Shown: positions 24,930-39,500 of the stretch, in pieces
How the letters are laid out: every line of letters begins with the position of its first letter
Position numbering within the stretch: position 1 is the stretch's first letter
Notes under the pieces: model-generated
What the model was told of the DNA's origin: nothing
What the model saw: the letters and a program-made list of their open reading frames with translations, nothing else
Database searches by the model: none
Source of the DNA: Morinoia aosen
Taxonomy: Eukaryota > Arthropoda > Malacostraca > Amphipoda > Talitridae
Reading direction: 5' to 3'
NCBI GenBank assembly: GCA_030386875.1
Contig: CM059563.1
Coordinates: forward strand, 16,882,001 to 16,946,000
Length of the DNA: 64,000 nucleotides
Position numbers and translations under genes: made by a program

Positions 24930-27900
24930 AAAATTGCAGCTCTTATATTAGTCATACTCGAAGGGCACTGCATTCACCTTCGAATCAATTTGAAACTCTG
25001 AAAAATGTCATTTCTGTCTCATTTCTACCCAGTTTCAGTGTAGTTACCCCCTACAGTTCACTAACGGGCTTGAAGGCATCAGTCTGTATGGTTATGAAAG
25101 TATTATCTGCAGCGATTTTTGTCTTCCTTGCGATTTTGCATTGGAAATAGCATTTCAATATCCCTGAACTTTTGTCTAACTCTTCCTAAATTTTCCACAT
25201 GCTTGGTCATTGCACAAGTCGAAATGTCCGAAATTGCCACAAAAATAGCTCACAACACGTTCCACGGACGAAATAACGGACAAAACATTTAACACAACTC
25301 ATTTCCCCATATATCAAACAATCATGAATAAACATGATATAATCAACAACATTCACACCCTGCTTTTCATTCCGCGTCATATGAGCCCAAAATGAATTCT
25401 CTAGCTGAATTCAAACTACCCTTCATCGTTAATTTAAACATGCATAGAATTTTCGAAAATTACTCATTCACCCCAAAATATCTATAGGTCCGTTCTCAAA
25501 ATGTCACCATAAACAGACATACATATGTACATTGTATCAAAATTTCCAACATCTACCTGCAATGCACATAAAATCATATGCCTAATTCAAACTACACTCC
25601 ATTGATAACCGAGTTCACCAATGCATCATCATTTACCATGAAAACAAAACCATTACCTCTCAATATAACTCAATCTCACTTTCTCCACACGAAAAATGAG
25701 CTATCGCCCCCCTACATCAGACCGCACGCTTCGTGCAAACTGCAACCATGATCTATGCGAAATAAGTGATTTAGCGAACATGAAATTTAAATTTTCGTTC
25801 CAAGAAGAGACATTGTGTATCCCAAACTAACTGAAAACATGCACAGCTCAAGGGAGAGCTTTGAGGGGTAACTCAAGTAAGAAATTCTGTTATGCATTTA
25901 CTCAATATTTTCATCTTTAAAGACAACATTGAAGCAAAAACGAAGCTTGACATACATAAAGTGAGTTCTCATTAAAGATTCATTCAAATTTCGGCTTCGA
26001 AATAAGTGAAATGACCCATTCCTATAATTTCTAAATGAATTCATGTTCGTGATTTCACCCGTAAATGTTCAATTTAACTCCCGAAAAACATAATAGAATC
26101 GATCCTTCCATCATATTCAATAGCTTCACTGGTTTACACCGCCTAAACAACTTAGCACCATTTTCTATGTTAAAATGCGAGTTCTTTCATATCTTGAATT
26201 CTCATACAGAGGTATTTCCGACTCATGAGCCGATAATATTTCCATGTAGTACCACAAATAATTCTCAAAAACTCACCGACATACGAAGCTTTGAACAATG
26301 TTTTCGTTTTGTTTCTCAAGTCACTACCCAAACTTGTACAGTGTCTCAAAATGACTGAACATACCTCCTGCTTGAGCACGGCTTCGAGGGGTAACTCAAG
26401 TCAAAAATGCTGTTCCTACTTCACTCAATATCTAAGTATTTCAGGCAAAGATTCAAGTAACAACGAAGCTTGACATACATAAATGAGTTATACATTAATA
26501 GATAGGAGTTATATAAACAAATAATAACTATTTTGTATCCACATCTTGCTTGTTATCCCAGTCATAAAGGACACACACGGCAGGCCGCGTCTTTGAGGAC
26601 CAATTCGCCCATCGAACAGGCATTACACTTGAAATTTATGTATATGGGAAATCAATAATTTCTGTTCCTATTACGAAATTTATCGAGTTGGAATCATTTT
26701 AAATGTACGTATCATGTTAATCTTCAGTAGACAATGTTAACAATTTCTTTTCAAGTTTCGTTTCATTGAAGAAAGGGGACACTTTTCACTTTCAACAACT
26801 TATGGGTTGATTTCGTATCTCTCTTCATGAAAAACTGATGTAACAGTTGACTGTGCGGAATGACTGCAGTGGGACAGAAGGATGGATTCTCCTAACAACG
26901 CCCTTTAATCAACAAGTATCCCATTGAAATAATTTTCTATCCATTACAAAGACAATTTTATGAGGGTTAACAATTCCATTCCAAAAATAAGTTATAATTG
27001 AAGTCACTTTACATGCTCAGTACGATGATGCGGACACTTTAACATTAGTTTTGTCATCTTTCTAGTTCTAACATCATTTACATTACAACTTCTACAAGCA
27101 GCGCAAGATTTCAGCCTCAAATTCTGAACCTCATTTAGGTATTGCAACTGCAAACCGCCTTGCATACCGATTTTCTCGACTTAGACGAAAATTTTAAGCT
27201 CAATTAACATTTTTTTTTTCTGTACCAAAACTTGTTGGAAGTGAAATAATCCAACCATAAGGTAAATCGCCTATTTTAAACACATTTGTTCTCTATAAAA
27301 TTCCCTGTGAAACGAATATAAACCATTGAAAATGATGAATTACGCGTCATGCAAAAAAAAATTATTAATTTCAAGGCAAAAACAGGCACTTACAACGTTT
27401 ACTTCGAAATACAATATATTTTTATGAGCTCTAACAACACATTAAAACACTCAAAACTTAGCAAAATCGCTTCCAATGGAAAAAAATTAAAAAAAACTTT
27501 GAACTTCAACGATTCATTTAATTATATTGTTTCGCAATCGAAAAACAACACAGCACCAAGTTCATGAAAATGGGCATCCATATAAAACCTTTAAACTCCA
27601 TAAAGTTTCATTTCAGGCCATAAATTTCGCCATTAAAAAAAATTCGCATTCTGGAGACTTCATTACAAGGTGGATCGGTATCCAGTTTTTGCGCTAGAAT
27701 GGCAAATTTTTGCGATTCCTCCCTAAGGTTTGATGTTTTTTCAAATTTAAACAAAAAGTTGAAGGCCTACAACTTTGAGACACGAGTATCAATCGAAAGA
27801 TCTCCTCAAGACGCATCTTTCAAGTGATTTTCAGCTCCCTCGAAGGTGAGGAAGTGGGCTTCAGGGGCGAAGGAAAGCCAAAAATGGCCTTGAAAAGTGA

Positions 27901-28877
27901 AAATAATGTCTCACGCTCAAACAAACCCGAAATTCAACCTGCCCAAAAACTTTTGAATGCACGACAAAAAACCGAGCACAAAGTGTTAAATGAAGTTCTT
28001 TGTACGTCGAGCGCATTTTCCTAAAACATGTTTGGAACGTTTTTTGGGGGTGTTGGGGGTTGTGTTTGGAACCATTTTTTGAGAAAAGTTTCGCTCATGA
28101 TGAACTGTAAACTTGATAACTTTGAGAAAAAGGTTGAAACTAGGTTGTATCAAATTTTCAAGTCACCAATCAATCAAACAACGTCACAACTGGCGGGCGA
28201 AAATGACCTTATAAAAAACGCGTTTTTTTACTTCAACTTTTAAGTTGCGCACCACTCAAGTTTTCCTAGGTGGCACTCTGTAAAACTCGCTGGGTATATT
28301 ACAAAGCTTTCTAAACGAGACCACAAAGTTTGACACCCCCAGGTATTACCGTTCAATACTTAGGCGAACTCAAACCTAACTCCAAATTTTCGAAAATTTT
28401 GAGGAAAATTTTGACCCGAAGTTGTGTCGAAACTTGATTGTTTCGAGAGCCGTCGATTTTATGAGGCGTAGAACTTTTGGAAATATACGAGCTATCAAAG
28501 TTTGAAAGTTTAAAACTGCGTGGTTTTCTCAAAATAATTCTCCAAATTTCGTCAAAAATACCCTAAAAATTTTTTGCAAACTTTGAGGGGCAAAGAAGGA
28601 TACTTTTTACGAACGGATCGCAAAATGGCAACGTTGGCGTATACTCCATTGTTTCGTCTACCACATGCTGAAATTAGAGCCGCCTAGAGGCATTCTATGG
28701 GTGTTTGGCAACAGTTTGAAAATGTGTCATTTCGGTCGATTTTCGACCTTTGAACGGCCATTGAACGAAAAGTTCTCGCACGATCTCAAAGAAAAAAGTT
28801 TAGGTTCATGTCGAAAGGGCCTTTTATGTGCCTGCCAAATTTGAAGGCGCTGCGACGACGCGTTCGAGGGGCTACCC

Positions 28878-28944
28878 TATAAATTGGCGACATCAATAGA
28901 AGGAACAATCCTTCGGTCTTCGCCACGCGGCGTCTAGGGTAAGT
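28878..28944 (+). promoter_or_regulatory. TATA-like box (variant) and GTAAGT site, monomer 5
   Basis: TATAAATTGG at 28878 and GTAAGT at 28939. Confidence 0.3.
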
Positions 28945-29052
28945 GGTGAAGATTTATCTTCGAATCTGTGCGCGTATGGGTCTTGGTTTTTTTCCCGGAA
29001 TTTCGCTAAGACGTCCGCCGGGCGCACAGAAACCAGCATAGACCGGGGCGGA

Positions 29053-29159
29053 CCATACATACACACCCCCACACACACTCGCACACCTCATAACCCCAAA
29101 CCTTCACACTCTTACACACACTCCCACACCCACAGACACACACATATACACATACACAT
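29053..29159. repeat. CA-rich tract, monomer 5
   Basis: The 5' end is degraded to CATACATACACACCCCC; the remainder is like monomer 1. Confidence 0.9.
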
Positions 29160-29640
29160 GTAGGGCACACTTAAAAAAATAACCACAATTGGCCAACACA
29201 ATCAGATACACCATCGTCTCAAATCACAAACCGATGTGTACAATGAATTCCCCTAGAAGTTCTACGTTTACCTTTAAAACACCAAAATCAATTTATTTCC
29301 CCACACCATTCACAAATACCAAATAAATACGTAACCTAATCCCATATTTACACTTTAAAATTCATTTCACAGACCGTGATCTCTCAAATTTTCACACTGA
29401 TCTAAGAGACATCGGTTACACACTGAATTTTCAAATTCGTTTTCTATCGGGGAACTTTCACGGTGTATATCCCAATAACTGAAAATATGCGCTGCAGGAG
29501 AAGAGCTTTGAGGGGTAACTAACATTTTTCATGAGTAACACAACCTCAACAAATCAATCAGATCTTCTCTGTTAAAATGACTACACCAATCACAATTCAA
29601 CCAATAAGTTCACCAATCACTTCCGAACCAAACCCAAACT

Positions 29641-29708
29641 AATATAACCAACTCAACCCAACCTCAAGTAATCTAACCCAACATAGTCTAATCAAACCTA
29701 ACATAAGC
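29641..29708. repeat. Degenerate CCTAA-like tract, monomer 6
   Basis: It contains AATCTAACCCAACATAG and AAACCTAACATAAGC. Confidence 0.4.
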
Positions 29709-30686
29709 AATTTTATCCCCACCTGACTTTATAACCTCATGTATCCAATTTTTGGGTTTAATTTTTCACCACTCTTCTTGTATTCCATTTAACTTACCGT
29801 CCATCCTTTGTTTCTCAGCAATTTACACAAAGTCATTTAACCTTTCCTACTCACAATTATATAGCTTCACCTCAAACAAAACTTACAATTACATAATTCC
29901 CTTATATGAAGCGCGACTGAAACTTTCTTCACAATATTATATACAGAATCCTGGGAGAATGATATTTTAATATTAAATCACGAATTCACCTAAGGTCAAA
30001 AATGCTTACAAGACTATAAATATGTTCCTTCATTGTACCAGAATACATTACATGTTACATATAACTCATTTATATTACATGAGCCTAATTCCAAATTCTA
30101 ATTATACATGCGGTTCAAAAATATATGAAATTCTACCAAAGCTATTTCAAATTACGCTAAAGCCTGACGTAGGGAAATTAGGCTTCCCATAACCCCAAAA
30201 CATTGCCACCTCAGACATCAAAATACATTACTCACCTGCACCAGCGAGAAATAACCTTACGTTATTAAAATTAATTTCAAACCTTCAAGAGAAAACAACA
30301 AATATCCGCCAACTTCGTGTCACATCCAATTACTATCAATACTTTTTCAAACTAACCACAAGAACCAAATGTATTCTTGTTCTCACGAATAAATCACGCC
30401 AATGAGCTGTACATTACCATACATCAGATAGCGTCACAGTTATTCATGCAGAGCCATTAAATAATCCAATCCTTCTCCAAACTATAACAAACAACCATAA
30501 ATCCTCAATAAAATATAAATCATCACCAAAATAAACAAACATCGCAATACCACATCAAAACAAGAGCTAATTCTCGTTTCATACAACAACATCGACACCT
30601 GTTCATCTTCATTGGGTTCATAATGATGGAACGCGCCGTCGCGCGGTCGAATTCAAGGGTTGAGAAAATTGAATCTAACTTCTCGA

Positions 30687-30722
30687 GCCGCTCAACGAGT
30701 GCTACGCACCTCGTTGAGCGGC
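30687..30722. other. GC-island hairpin, monomer 6
   Basis: It has the A/B-type perfect stem, although this monomer is otherwise type C through most of its length, so this island appears to have been replaced by exchange. Confidence 0.8.
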
Positions 30723-33672
30723 ATAATTGCAGCTCTGATATTAGTCATACTCGAAAGGCACTGCATTCACCTTCGAATCACTTTGAAACTCGGAAAAATG
30801 TCATTTCTGTCTCATTTTTACCCATTTCCAGTGTAGTTACCCCCTACACTTTACTAACGGCCTTAAAGGTATCAGTGTGTATTGTTATGAAAGTATGATC
30901 TCCAGCGATTTTCGTCTTCCTTGCGATTTTGCATTGGAAATAGCATTTTAATATCCCTCAACTTTTGTCGAACTCTTCCTACATTTTCCACATGCTTGGT
31001 CATTGCACAAGTCTAAATGTCCCAAATTGCCTCAAAAATAGTTCACAACACGTTCCACTGACGAAATAACGGACAAAACATTTAACTAAACTCATTTCCC
31101 TATATATCTAACAATCATGAATAAACATAATTCATTCACCAACATTGACACCCTGCTTTTTATTCCGCTTCATATGAGCCAAAAATGAATTCTCTAGCTC
31201 ATTTCAAAGTACCCTTAATCGTAAATTGAAACATGCATAGAAATTTCGAAAATTACTCAGTCACCCTAAAATATCGATAGGTCAGTTCTCAAAATGTCAC
31301 CATAAACAGACATACATATGTACATTGTATCAAAATTCCCAACATCTACCTGCAATGCAGAAAAAATGATATGCCTAATTCAAACTACACTCCATTGATA
31401 ACCGCGTTCACCAATGCATCATCATTCACAACGAAAACAAACCCATTACCTAGCAAAATAACTCAATCTCACTTTCTCCACAACTAAAAACTGCTATCGC
31501 CCCCCTACATCAGACCGCACGCTTCGTGCAAACTGCAACCATGATCTATGCGAAATAAGTGATTTAGCGAAGATCAAATTTACATTTTCGTTCCAAGAAG
31601 AGACATTGTGTATCTCAAACTAACTGAAAACATGCACAGCTCAAGGGAGAGCTTTGAGGGGTAACTCAAGTAAGAAATTCTGTTATGCATTTACTCAATA
31701 TTTACATCTTTAAAGCAAACATTGAAGCAAATACGAAGCTTGACATACATCAAGTGAGTTCTCATTAAAGATTCATTAAAATTTCGCCATCGAAATAAGT
31801 GAAATGAGCCATTTCTATAATTTCAATATATGAATTCATGTTGGTGATTTCAACCCGTAAATGTTCAATTTACCTCCCGAAAAACATAAAATCGATCCTT
31901 CCATCATATTCAATACCTAGACTGGTTTAACACCGCCCAAACAGCTTATCACCATTATCAACGTTCGAATGCGAGTTGTATCACGTCATTAACTTCTTCC
32001 AAAACAGGTCTTTCATGATTCATGAACTGATAAATTCCCTACCCTTACCACAAATTTTCCTCGGTAAATCACCTACATGTAGAACCCTTTACAAAGTCTG
32101 CATTATTTAGTTAAAGTCAGTGCAACAATTTCCAGCGTACACCCCAAAATTACCGAACATATACCGAACCAAAGCAAAGGTTTGATGGGTAACTCAAGTA
32201 AAAAATGCTGCTTTTACGTCACTCAATATCTAAGTATATGAGGCAAACATTAAAGTAACAACGAAGCTTGACATACATAAATGAGTTATACATTAATAGT
32301 AACGACTTATATCAACAAATAATAACTATTAAGTATCCATCTTGCTTGGTATCCATACCATCAGGGCCACGGCAGTCCGCGTCTTTGAGGAGTAATTGGA
32401 CCATCGAATAAAAACCTTTGAGAAAGTAATAAACCTACGAAATGTATAATTTCTCTTTGTATTACGAAATTTGGCGAGTTCTCATCTTTTGAAATTTGCG
32501 TATCATGTTCATTTTCATTAGACAATATTAAAAACTTCTTTTCAAGTTTCGTTTCATTAAAGAAACGTGACACTTTCCACTTTTAAAAACTTATGTAATG
32601 TTTTTGTATCTATTTCATGAAAACCTCATGTAACACGTCACCGTCCGAAATGACTGCAGTGTCACAGAAGCATGTTATTCTCTTACCAATGACATATAAT
32701 CAACAAGTATCCCATTTAAATAATTTTCTATTAATTAGAAAGACAATTTTTTTAGGGTTAACAAATCCATTCAAAATATCAGTTATATATGAGGTCCTTT
32801 ACTTACTTATTACGATGATGCGGACACTTCAACATTAGTTGTAACATCTTTGTAGTTGTAAAATCTTTCACATTACAACTTCTACAAGCAGCAGAAGATT
32901 TGAGCCTCAAATTCTGAACCTCAATGAGGTAATGCAAATGGAAATCGAGATGCGTCAAAATTTTCGGGACTTTGAGAAAAATTGATCGTGGATCCGAAAT
33001 TTTTTTTCCATATCATGACATGTTGGAAGTGAAATAATCCTACCATAAGGTAAATCGCCTATTTTAAACACATTTGTTCTCTATAAAATTTCCTGTGAAA
33101 CGAATATGAACACTCTAAATTAATGAATTTCGCGTCATGTAAAAAATTTATAAGAATTTCAAGGTGAAATAACACACTTACGAAGTTGACTCGCGAGTCC
33201 TAATAATTTTATTTCAACTCTAAGAACACAGTTCAACTCTTAAAAGTACGCAAAACCGCCTAGAATGACAAAAAAATCAGGAAAAACTTTCAACTTGAAC
33301 AATTCATTTAAATATAATGTTTTGCAATCGAAAACATCACAGCATAAAGTTCATGAAAATGGGCATCTATATAAAACCTTTAAACTCAATAAAGTTCCAT
33401 TTCAGGCCCCAAATTCAGTCATTAAAAAAAATTCGCATTTTGGAGACTTCAATACAAGGTGGATTGGTATCCAGTTTTTGCGCTAGATTGGCAAATTTTC
33501 GCGATTCTTCCCTAAGGTTTGAGGTTTTTTCCAATTTAAACAAAAAGTTGAAGGCCTACAACTTTGAGACACGAGTATCAATATAAAGATCTCCTCAAGA
33601 CGCATCTTTCAAGTGATTTTCAGCTCCCTCGAAGGTGAGTAAGAGGGCTTCAGGGGCGAAGGAAAGGCAAAA

Positions 33673-34122
33673 ATGGCCTGGAAAAGTGAAAATAATCTCT
33701 CACGCTCAAACGAAGCCGAAATTCAACCTGCCCAAAAACTTTTGAATGCACGACAAAAAACCGAGCAGAAAATGTTAAATGAAGTTTTTCGTAGGTCACC
33801 CCCATTTTCCAAAAACAGGTTCGGAACGTTTTTTGGGGGTGTTGGGGGTTGTGTTTGGAACCATTTTTTGAAAAAAGTTTCGCTTATGATGAACTGTAAA
33901 CTTGATAACTTTGAGAAAAAGGTTAAAACTAGGTCGTATCAAATTTTCAAGTCACCAATCGATCAAACAACGTCACAACTGGCGTTCGAAAATGACCTTA
34001 TAAAAAACGCGTTTTTTTACTTGAACTTTAAAGTTGCGCACCACTCAAGTTTTCATAGCTGGCACTCTGTAAAACTCGCTGGGTATATTACAAAGCTTTC
34101 TGAACGAGACTACAAAGTTTGA
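33673..34122 (+). other. 149-codon open frame, second uninterrupted copy (probably noncoding)
   Basis: The same frame as 16108-16617, with the stop-free codon after SPPFS and starting at MAWKSENN. The upstream part is interrupted: where monomer 3 reads GGTGAGGAAGTG this copy has GGTGAGTAAGAG, a stop. No domain is recognised. Confidence 0.2.
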
Positions 34123-34659
34123 AAGCCACAGGTATTGCCGTCGAACTCAGGGCAAAACTCCCGCCTCACCAAAATTGTCCAAATATTTTTAGGAAAACTT
34201 TGACCCGAAGTTGTGTGGAAACTTGATCGTTTCGAGAGCCGTTGATTTCATGAGGCGTAGAACTTTTGGAAATGTACGAGCTATCAAAGTTTGAAAGTTT
34301 AAAAGTGCGTGGTTTTCTCAAAAAAAGTCTCCAAATTTCGTCAAAATTACCCTAAAAATTTTTCGTCAACTTTGAGGGGCAAAGAGGGATACTTTTTACA
34401 AACGGATCGCAAAATGGCAACGTTGGCGCATGCTCCATTGTTTCGTCTACCACACGCTGAAATTATAGCCGCCTAGAGGCATTCTATGGGTGTTTGGCAG
34501 CAGTTTGAAAATGACCCATTTTGGTCGATTTTTGACCTTTGAACGGCCATTAAAGGAAAAGTTCTCGCCCGATCTACGAGAAAAAAGCTTAGGTTCGTGT
34601 CGAGAGGGCCTTTTATGTGCCTGCCAAATTTGAAGGCGCTGCGACGACGCGTTCGAGGG

Positions 34660-34734
34660 GCTACCCTATTCATGGACGACACGTCGGGGTATAACACCAT
34701 TTCGGTGAACGCCAGCGCGGCCCCTAGGGTAAGT
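34660..34734 (+). other. Donor-like site without TATA box, monomer 6
   Basis: Where the other copies have CCCTATAAAAAGG, this copy reads CCCTATTCATGGACGAC. The downstream CTAGGGTAAGTGGTG (GTAAGT at 34729) is unchanged although flanking bases differ. Confidence 0.25.
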
Positions 34735-34841
34735 GGTGTTCATCCTTCTTCGAATCGGTGCGCGTATGGGTCTTGGTTTTTCACCGGAATGTCGCAGAGG
34801 GGTCCGCCGGGCGCACAGAAACCAGCACAGACCGGGGCGGA

Positions 34842-34940
34842 CCACACACACACACACCCACACACACACAAACACATCAAAACCCAGACGCTCACACTCC
34901 TACACACACTCCCACACCCACAGACACACATATACACAAA
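34842..34940. repeat. CA-rich tract, monomer 6
   Basis: Interrupted (CA)n with the AAAACCCAGACGCTCACACT segment also seen in monomers 2 and 7. Confidence 0.9.
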
Positions 34941-35424
34941 TACTTGTCGCGCACACTTGTAAAAATAACCACAATTGGCAAACACAATCACATACACCAT
35001 CGTCTCAAATCACAAACCGATGTGTACAATGTATTTCATTTTAGCCTCTATGTTTACCTATCGTACACCGAAATCAATTGATTTTACGACACCATTCCCA
35101 AATACCAAATAAAAACGTAACCTAAGCCCATATTTACAGTTTCTAAATCATTTCACAGACCGTGATCTCTCAATTTTTCACACTGATCTAAGAGACATCG
35201 GTTACACACTGAATTCTCAAATTTCTTTTCTATCGGGGAACTTTCACGGTGTATATCCGAATAACTGAAAATATGCGCTGCAGGAGAAGAGCTTTGAGGG
35301 GTAACTAATATTTTTCATGAGTAACACAACCTCAACAAATCAATCAGATCTACTCTTATAAAATGACTACACCAATCACAATTCAATCGATAAGTTCACC
35401 AATCACTTCCGAACCAAACCCAAA

Positions 35425-35494
35425 CTAATATAACCAACTCAACCCAACCTAAAGTAATCTAACCCAACCTAGTCTAATCAAACCTAACATAACC
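35425..35494. repeat. Degenerate CCTAA-like tract, monomer 7
   Basis: It contains CAACCTAAAGTAATCTAACC and AAACCTAACATAACC, closest to monomer 1. Confidence 0.4.
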
Positions 35495-36478
35495 AATTTT
35501 ATCCCCACCTGCCTTTATAACCTCATGTATCCAATTTTTTGGTTTAATTTTTCACCACTCTTATTGTATTCCATTTAACTTACCGTCAATCCCTTGTTTC
35601 TCAGCAATTTACACGAAGTCATTTAACCTTTCCTACTCAAAATTATATAGCTTCACCTAAATCAAAACTTAAAATTACATAAATCCCTTATATGAAGCGC
35701 GACTGAAACTTTCTTAACAATATTATATACAGAATCCTGGGAGAATGACATTTTAAAATTTAATTGCGAATTCACCTAAGGTCAAAAATGCTTACAAGAC
35801 TATCAATATGATCGTTCATCCCACCAGAACACATTAAATGTTACCTATAACTAGTTTAAATTACATGAGCCTCATTCCAAATTTTACTTATACATGCGGT
35901 TCAAAAAATAATAAAATTCTACCAAAGCTATTCAAAATTCCCCCAAAGCCAGACGCACGAAAATTAGTCTTCCCGAAACCCAAAAAAATAGCCACTTCTC
36001 ATTTCAAAATTGATTACTCCCTTTCGTATGGGAGCAATATCCTTTCGTTCTGAAAATTCATTTAAAATAATCCACAATAAACGCAAAATATTCACCAACT
36101 TCTTCACACATCCAATTACTATCAATAATTCCTGAAATGAACCTCGAAAACCCAATACTGAATATCTTTCTTTCCACGAATAAATGATGCGAATGAGCGT
36201 AACATTTACATACATCAGATGGCGTCTCACTCATTCATGCAGAGCCCTTAAATCATCCAATCCTGCTCCATTGTACAACAAAACAATCATTAATCCTCAA
36301 TAACATAAAAATCCTCACAAAATAAAAATGCCATCGCAATGCCACATCAAAACGAAAGATAATTCTCGTTTAATAAAACAACATCGACACCTGTTCATCT
36401 TCATTGGGTTCACAATGAGGGAACGCGCCGTCGCGCGATCAAATTCAAGGCTTGAAAAAATTAAATCTGACTTCTCGA

Positions 36479-36514
36479 GCCGCTCAACGAGTGCTACGCA
36501 CCTCGTTGAGCGGC
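36479..36514. other. GC-island hairpin, monomer 7
   Basis: Perfect 13-bp stem, identical to monomer 1. Confidence 0.8.
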
Positions 36515-39500
36515 AAAATTGCAGCTCTTATATTAGTTATACTCCAAGGGCACTGCATTCACCTCCGAATCACTTTGAAACTCTGAAAAATGTCATTTCT
36601 GTCTCATTCCTTCCCACTTTCAGTGTAGTTACCCCCAACAGTTTACTAACGGGCTTGAAGGCATCAGTCTGTATGGTTATGAAAGTATTATCTGCAGCGA
36701 TTTTATCTTCCTTGCGATTTTGCATTGGAAATAGCATTTTAATATCCCTCAACTTTTCTCAAACTCTTCCTAAAAAATCAACACGCTTGGTCATTGCACA
36801 AGTCGAAATGTCTGAAATTGCCTCAAAAATAGTTCACAACACGTTCCACTGACGAAATAACGGACAAAACATTTAAATAAACTCATTTCCCTATATATCT
36901 AAAAATCATGAATAAACATAATTTATTCACCAACATTGACACCCTGCTTTTCATTCCGCTTCATTTGAGCCCAAAATGAATTCTCTAGCTCATTTCAAAG
37001 TGCCCTTAATCGTAAATTGAAACATGCATAGAAATTTCGAAAATTACTCATTCACCCCAAAATATCTATAGGTCCGTTCTCAAAATGTCAGCATAAACAG
37101 ACATACATATGTACATTGTATCAAAATTTCGAACATCTACCTGCAATGCACAAAAAAATATATGCCTAATTCAAACTACACTCCATTGACAACCGAGTTC
37201 ACCAATGCATCATCATTTACAATGAAAGCAAACCCATTACCTATCAACATAACTCAATATCACTTTCTCCACACGAAAAAAGTGCTATCGCCTCCCTACA
37301 TCAGACCGCACGCTTCGTGCAAACTGCAACCATGAGCTATGCGAAATGAGTGATTTAGCGAACATCAAATTTAAGTTTTCTTTCCATGAAGAGACATTGT
37401 GCATTTCAAACTAACTGAAAACATGCACTGCTCAAGGGAGAGCTTTCAGGGGTAACTCAAGTAAGAAATCCTGTTATGCACTTGCTCAATATTTACATCT
37501 TGAAAGCAAACATTGAAGCAAATACGAAGCTTGACATACATCAAGTGAGTTCTCATTACAGATTCATTCAAATTTCGGCATCGAAATCAGTGAAATGACC
37601 CATTTCTATAATTTCTAAATGAATTCATGTTCGTGATTTCACCCGTAAATGTTCAATTAACCTCCCGAAAAACATAATAGAATCGATCCTTCCATCATAT
37701 TCAATAGCTTCACTGTTTAACACCGCCTTAACAACTTAGCACCATTTTCTATGTTCAAATGCGAGTTATTTCATATCTTGAATTCTCATCCAGAGGTATT
37801 TCCGACTCATGAGCCGATAATATTTCCATGTAGTACCACAAATATTTCTCAAAAACTCACCGACATATGGAGCTTTGAACAACGCTTTCGTTTCTTTTTC
37901 AAGTCACTACCAAAAGTTGTACAGTGTCTCAAAATTACTGAACATACCTCCTCATTAAGCACGGCTTCGAGGGGTAACTCAAGTAAAAAATGGTGTTCCT
38001 ACTTCTCTCAATATCTAAGTATTTAAGGCAAAGATTCAAGTAACAACGAAGCTTGACATACATAAATGAGTTATACATGAATAGAAAGGAGTTATATAAA
38101 CAAGTAATAACTATTTAGTAGCCATCTTGCTTGGTATCAAGGTCATAAAGGCCATACGCCAGTCCGCGTCTCTCAGGAGTAATTCGACCATCGAATACCA
38201 AATGCAGTTGGAAGTATTAAGAATGCGCATTGTTTTCGTTGCAAACAATAAACACTAAAAATAATTACAGATACCGCAAAAATGGAGGGCAAAATAATAA
38301 AATTTCTATCATAATGAATGGGTCTTTACTTGCGACGAATTTTCCCCGTCGAAAACTAATCACTTTGCATGTTTGAGCTCTCATTACTTTGCGACTACTA
38401 TCATGGTCACACCTTCAGCCATACCAGTACGTTAATTTTGCGTGAATTTCACTAGCCCAAATCCAAATCTCTTCAACACCTCCCAGAAGTTACACTTCCC
38501 GACGTACGAGACAAAATATTACAAAATGTTCGAAAATATTACATTCAGATAACCTCGAGCATTCATTCCTTGCTTCTTGAATAATCTGGTGAATAATTAC
38601 AAGCTTTATCTTCCTTACATTAGCATGCATTCTTTCATGAATGTTACGTACTATGTATTCTCATAACTACGGAATTCTACATATTAAGAATATGTTTAAT
38701 GAATTAGTATACCTTTTCAATTATTTTCGATGAATTCCAAAGAAAACTTTTTGTAGGGTTAACAAATCCATTCCACAAATTGAAATATTTTACCTCATTT
38801 CACTTATTCAGTACCATGATAGTTACACTATAGACCTTACCAGTAGGTGAAACTTTGTAAACATCTTTTACATGACAACTTTTGCAAGCATCAGAAGATT
38901 TGAGCCTCAAATTCTGAACCTCAATGACATATTACAAATCGAGATGGAGATGCGTAAAATTTTTCTGGACTTTGAGAAAAATTGATCGCGCAACCAACAT
39001 TTTTTTTCTCTACCAAAACTTGTTGGAAGTGAAATAACCCTACCATAGGGTAAATCGCCTATTTTAAACACATTTTCTCTCTATAAAATTTCCTGTGAAA
39101 CCACTATAAATTCCTGAAATTAATGAATTACGCGTCATGTAAAAAAGTTTTAAGAATTTCAAGGTCAAATAAGCCAGTTAGAAGGTTGACTTGCGAGTCC
39201 TAATAAATTTAATTCAACTCTAACAACACAGTACAACTCTTAAAAGTACGCAAAACCGCCTAGAATGACAAAAAAATCAGCAAAAACTTTGAACTTCAAT
39301 TATTCATTTAAATATATTGTTTCGCAATCGAAAACATCACAGCATTAAGTTCATGAAAATGGGCATCTATATAAAAACTTTAAACTCAATAAAGTCCTAT
39401 TTCAGGCCCCAAATTCAGTCATTAAAAAATATTCGCATTCTGGAGACTTCATTACAAGGTGGATCGGTATTCAGTTTTTGCGCTAGATTGGCAAATTTTC

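Larger units (their letters stand above)
23433..29223 (+). repeat. Macrosatellite monomer 5 (type B)
   Basis: Length is 5791 bp. It is nearly identical to monomer 2 between about 26060 and 27700; for instance the run ending in GGCAGGCCGCGTCTTTGAGG differs there by one CA dinucleotide. Its 3' module departs from monomer 2: it has TATAAATTGG like monomer 3 and private changes in the 169-codon frame near 27990-28020. The core island is type A-like. No gene is supported. Confidence 0.9.
1..35009. repeat. Two copies of a 17.5-kb trimeric higher-order repeat
   Basis: The block resolves into six head-to-tail monomers whose closest relatives lie three units away: 1 with 4, 2 with 5, 3 with 6. Matching landmarks are offset by about 17.5 kb. 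Examples are the A-specific segments at 2629-2817 and 20130-20318, the B-specific segments at 8561-8854 and 26065-26358, and the C-specific segments starting near 14826 and 32361. This is the pattern of a satellite higher-order repeat, here with unusually large monomers. Register breaks in the 3' thirds of monomers 4 to 6 show that exchange between units continued after the trimer was duplicated. Confidence 0.88.
29224..35009 (+). repeat. Macrosatellite monomer 6 (type C with distinct 3' end)
   Basis: Length is 5786 bp. It matches monomer 3 closely across 31850-33500, but its hairpin is the type A/B version rather than the type C version. Its terminal 0.9 kb (34120-35009) belongs to a second subtype shared only with monomer 7: CCACAGGTATTGCCGTCGAA replaces the usual sequence and the TATA-like box is lost. 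No gene is supported. Confidence 0.9.
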
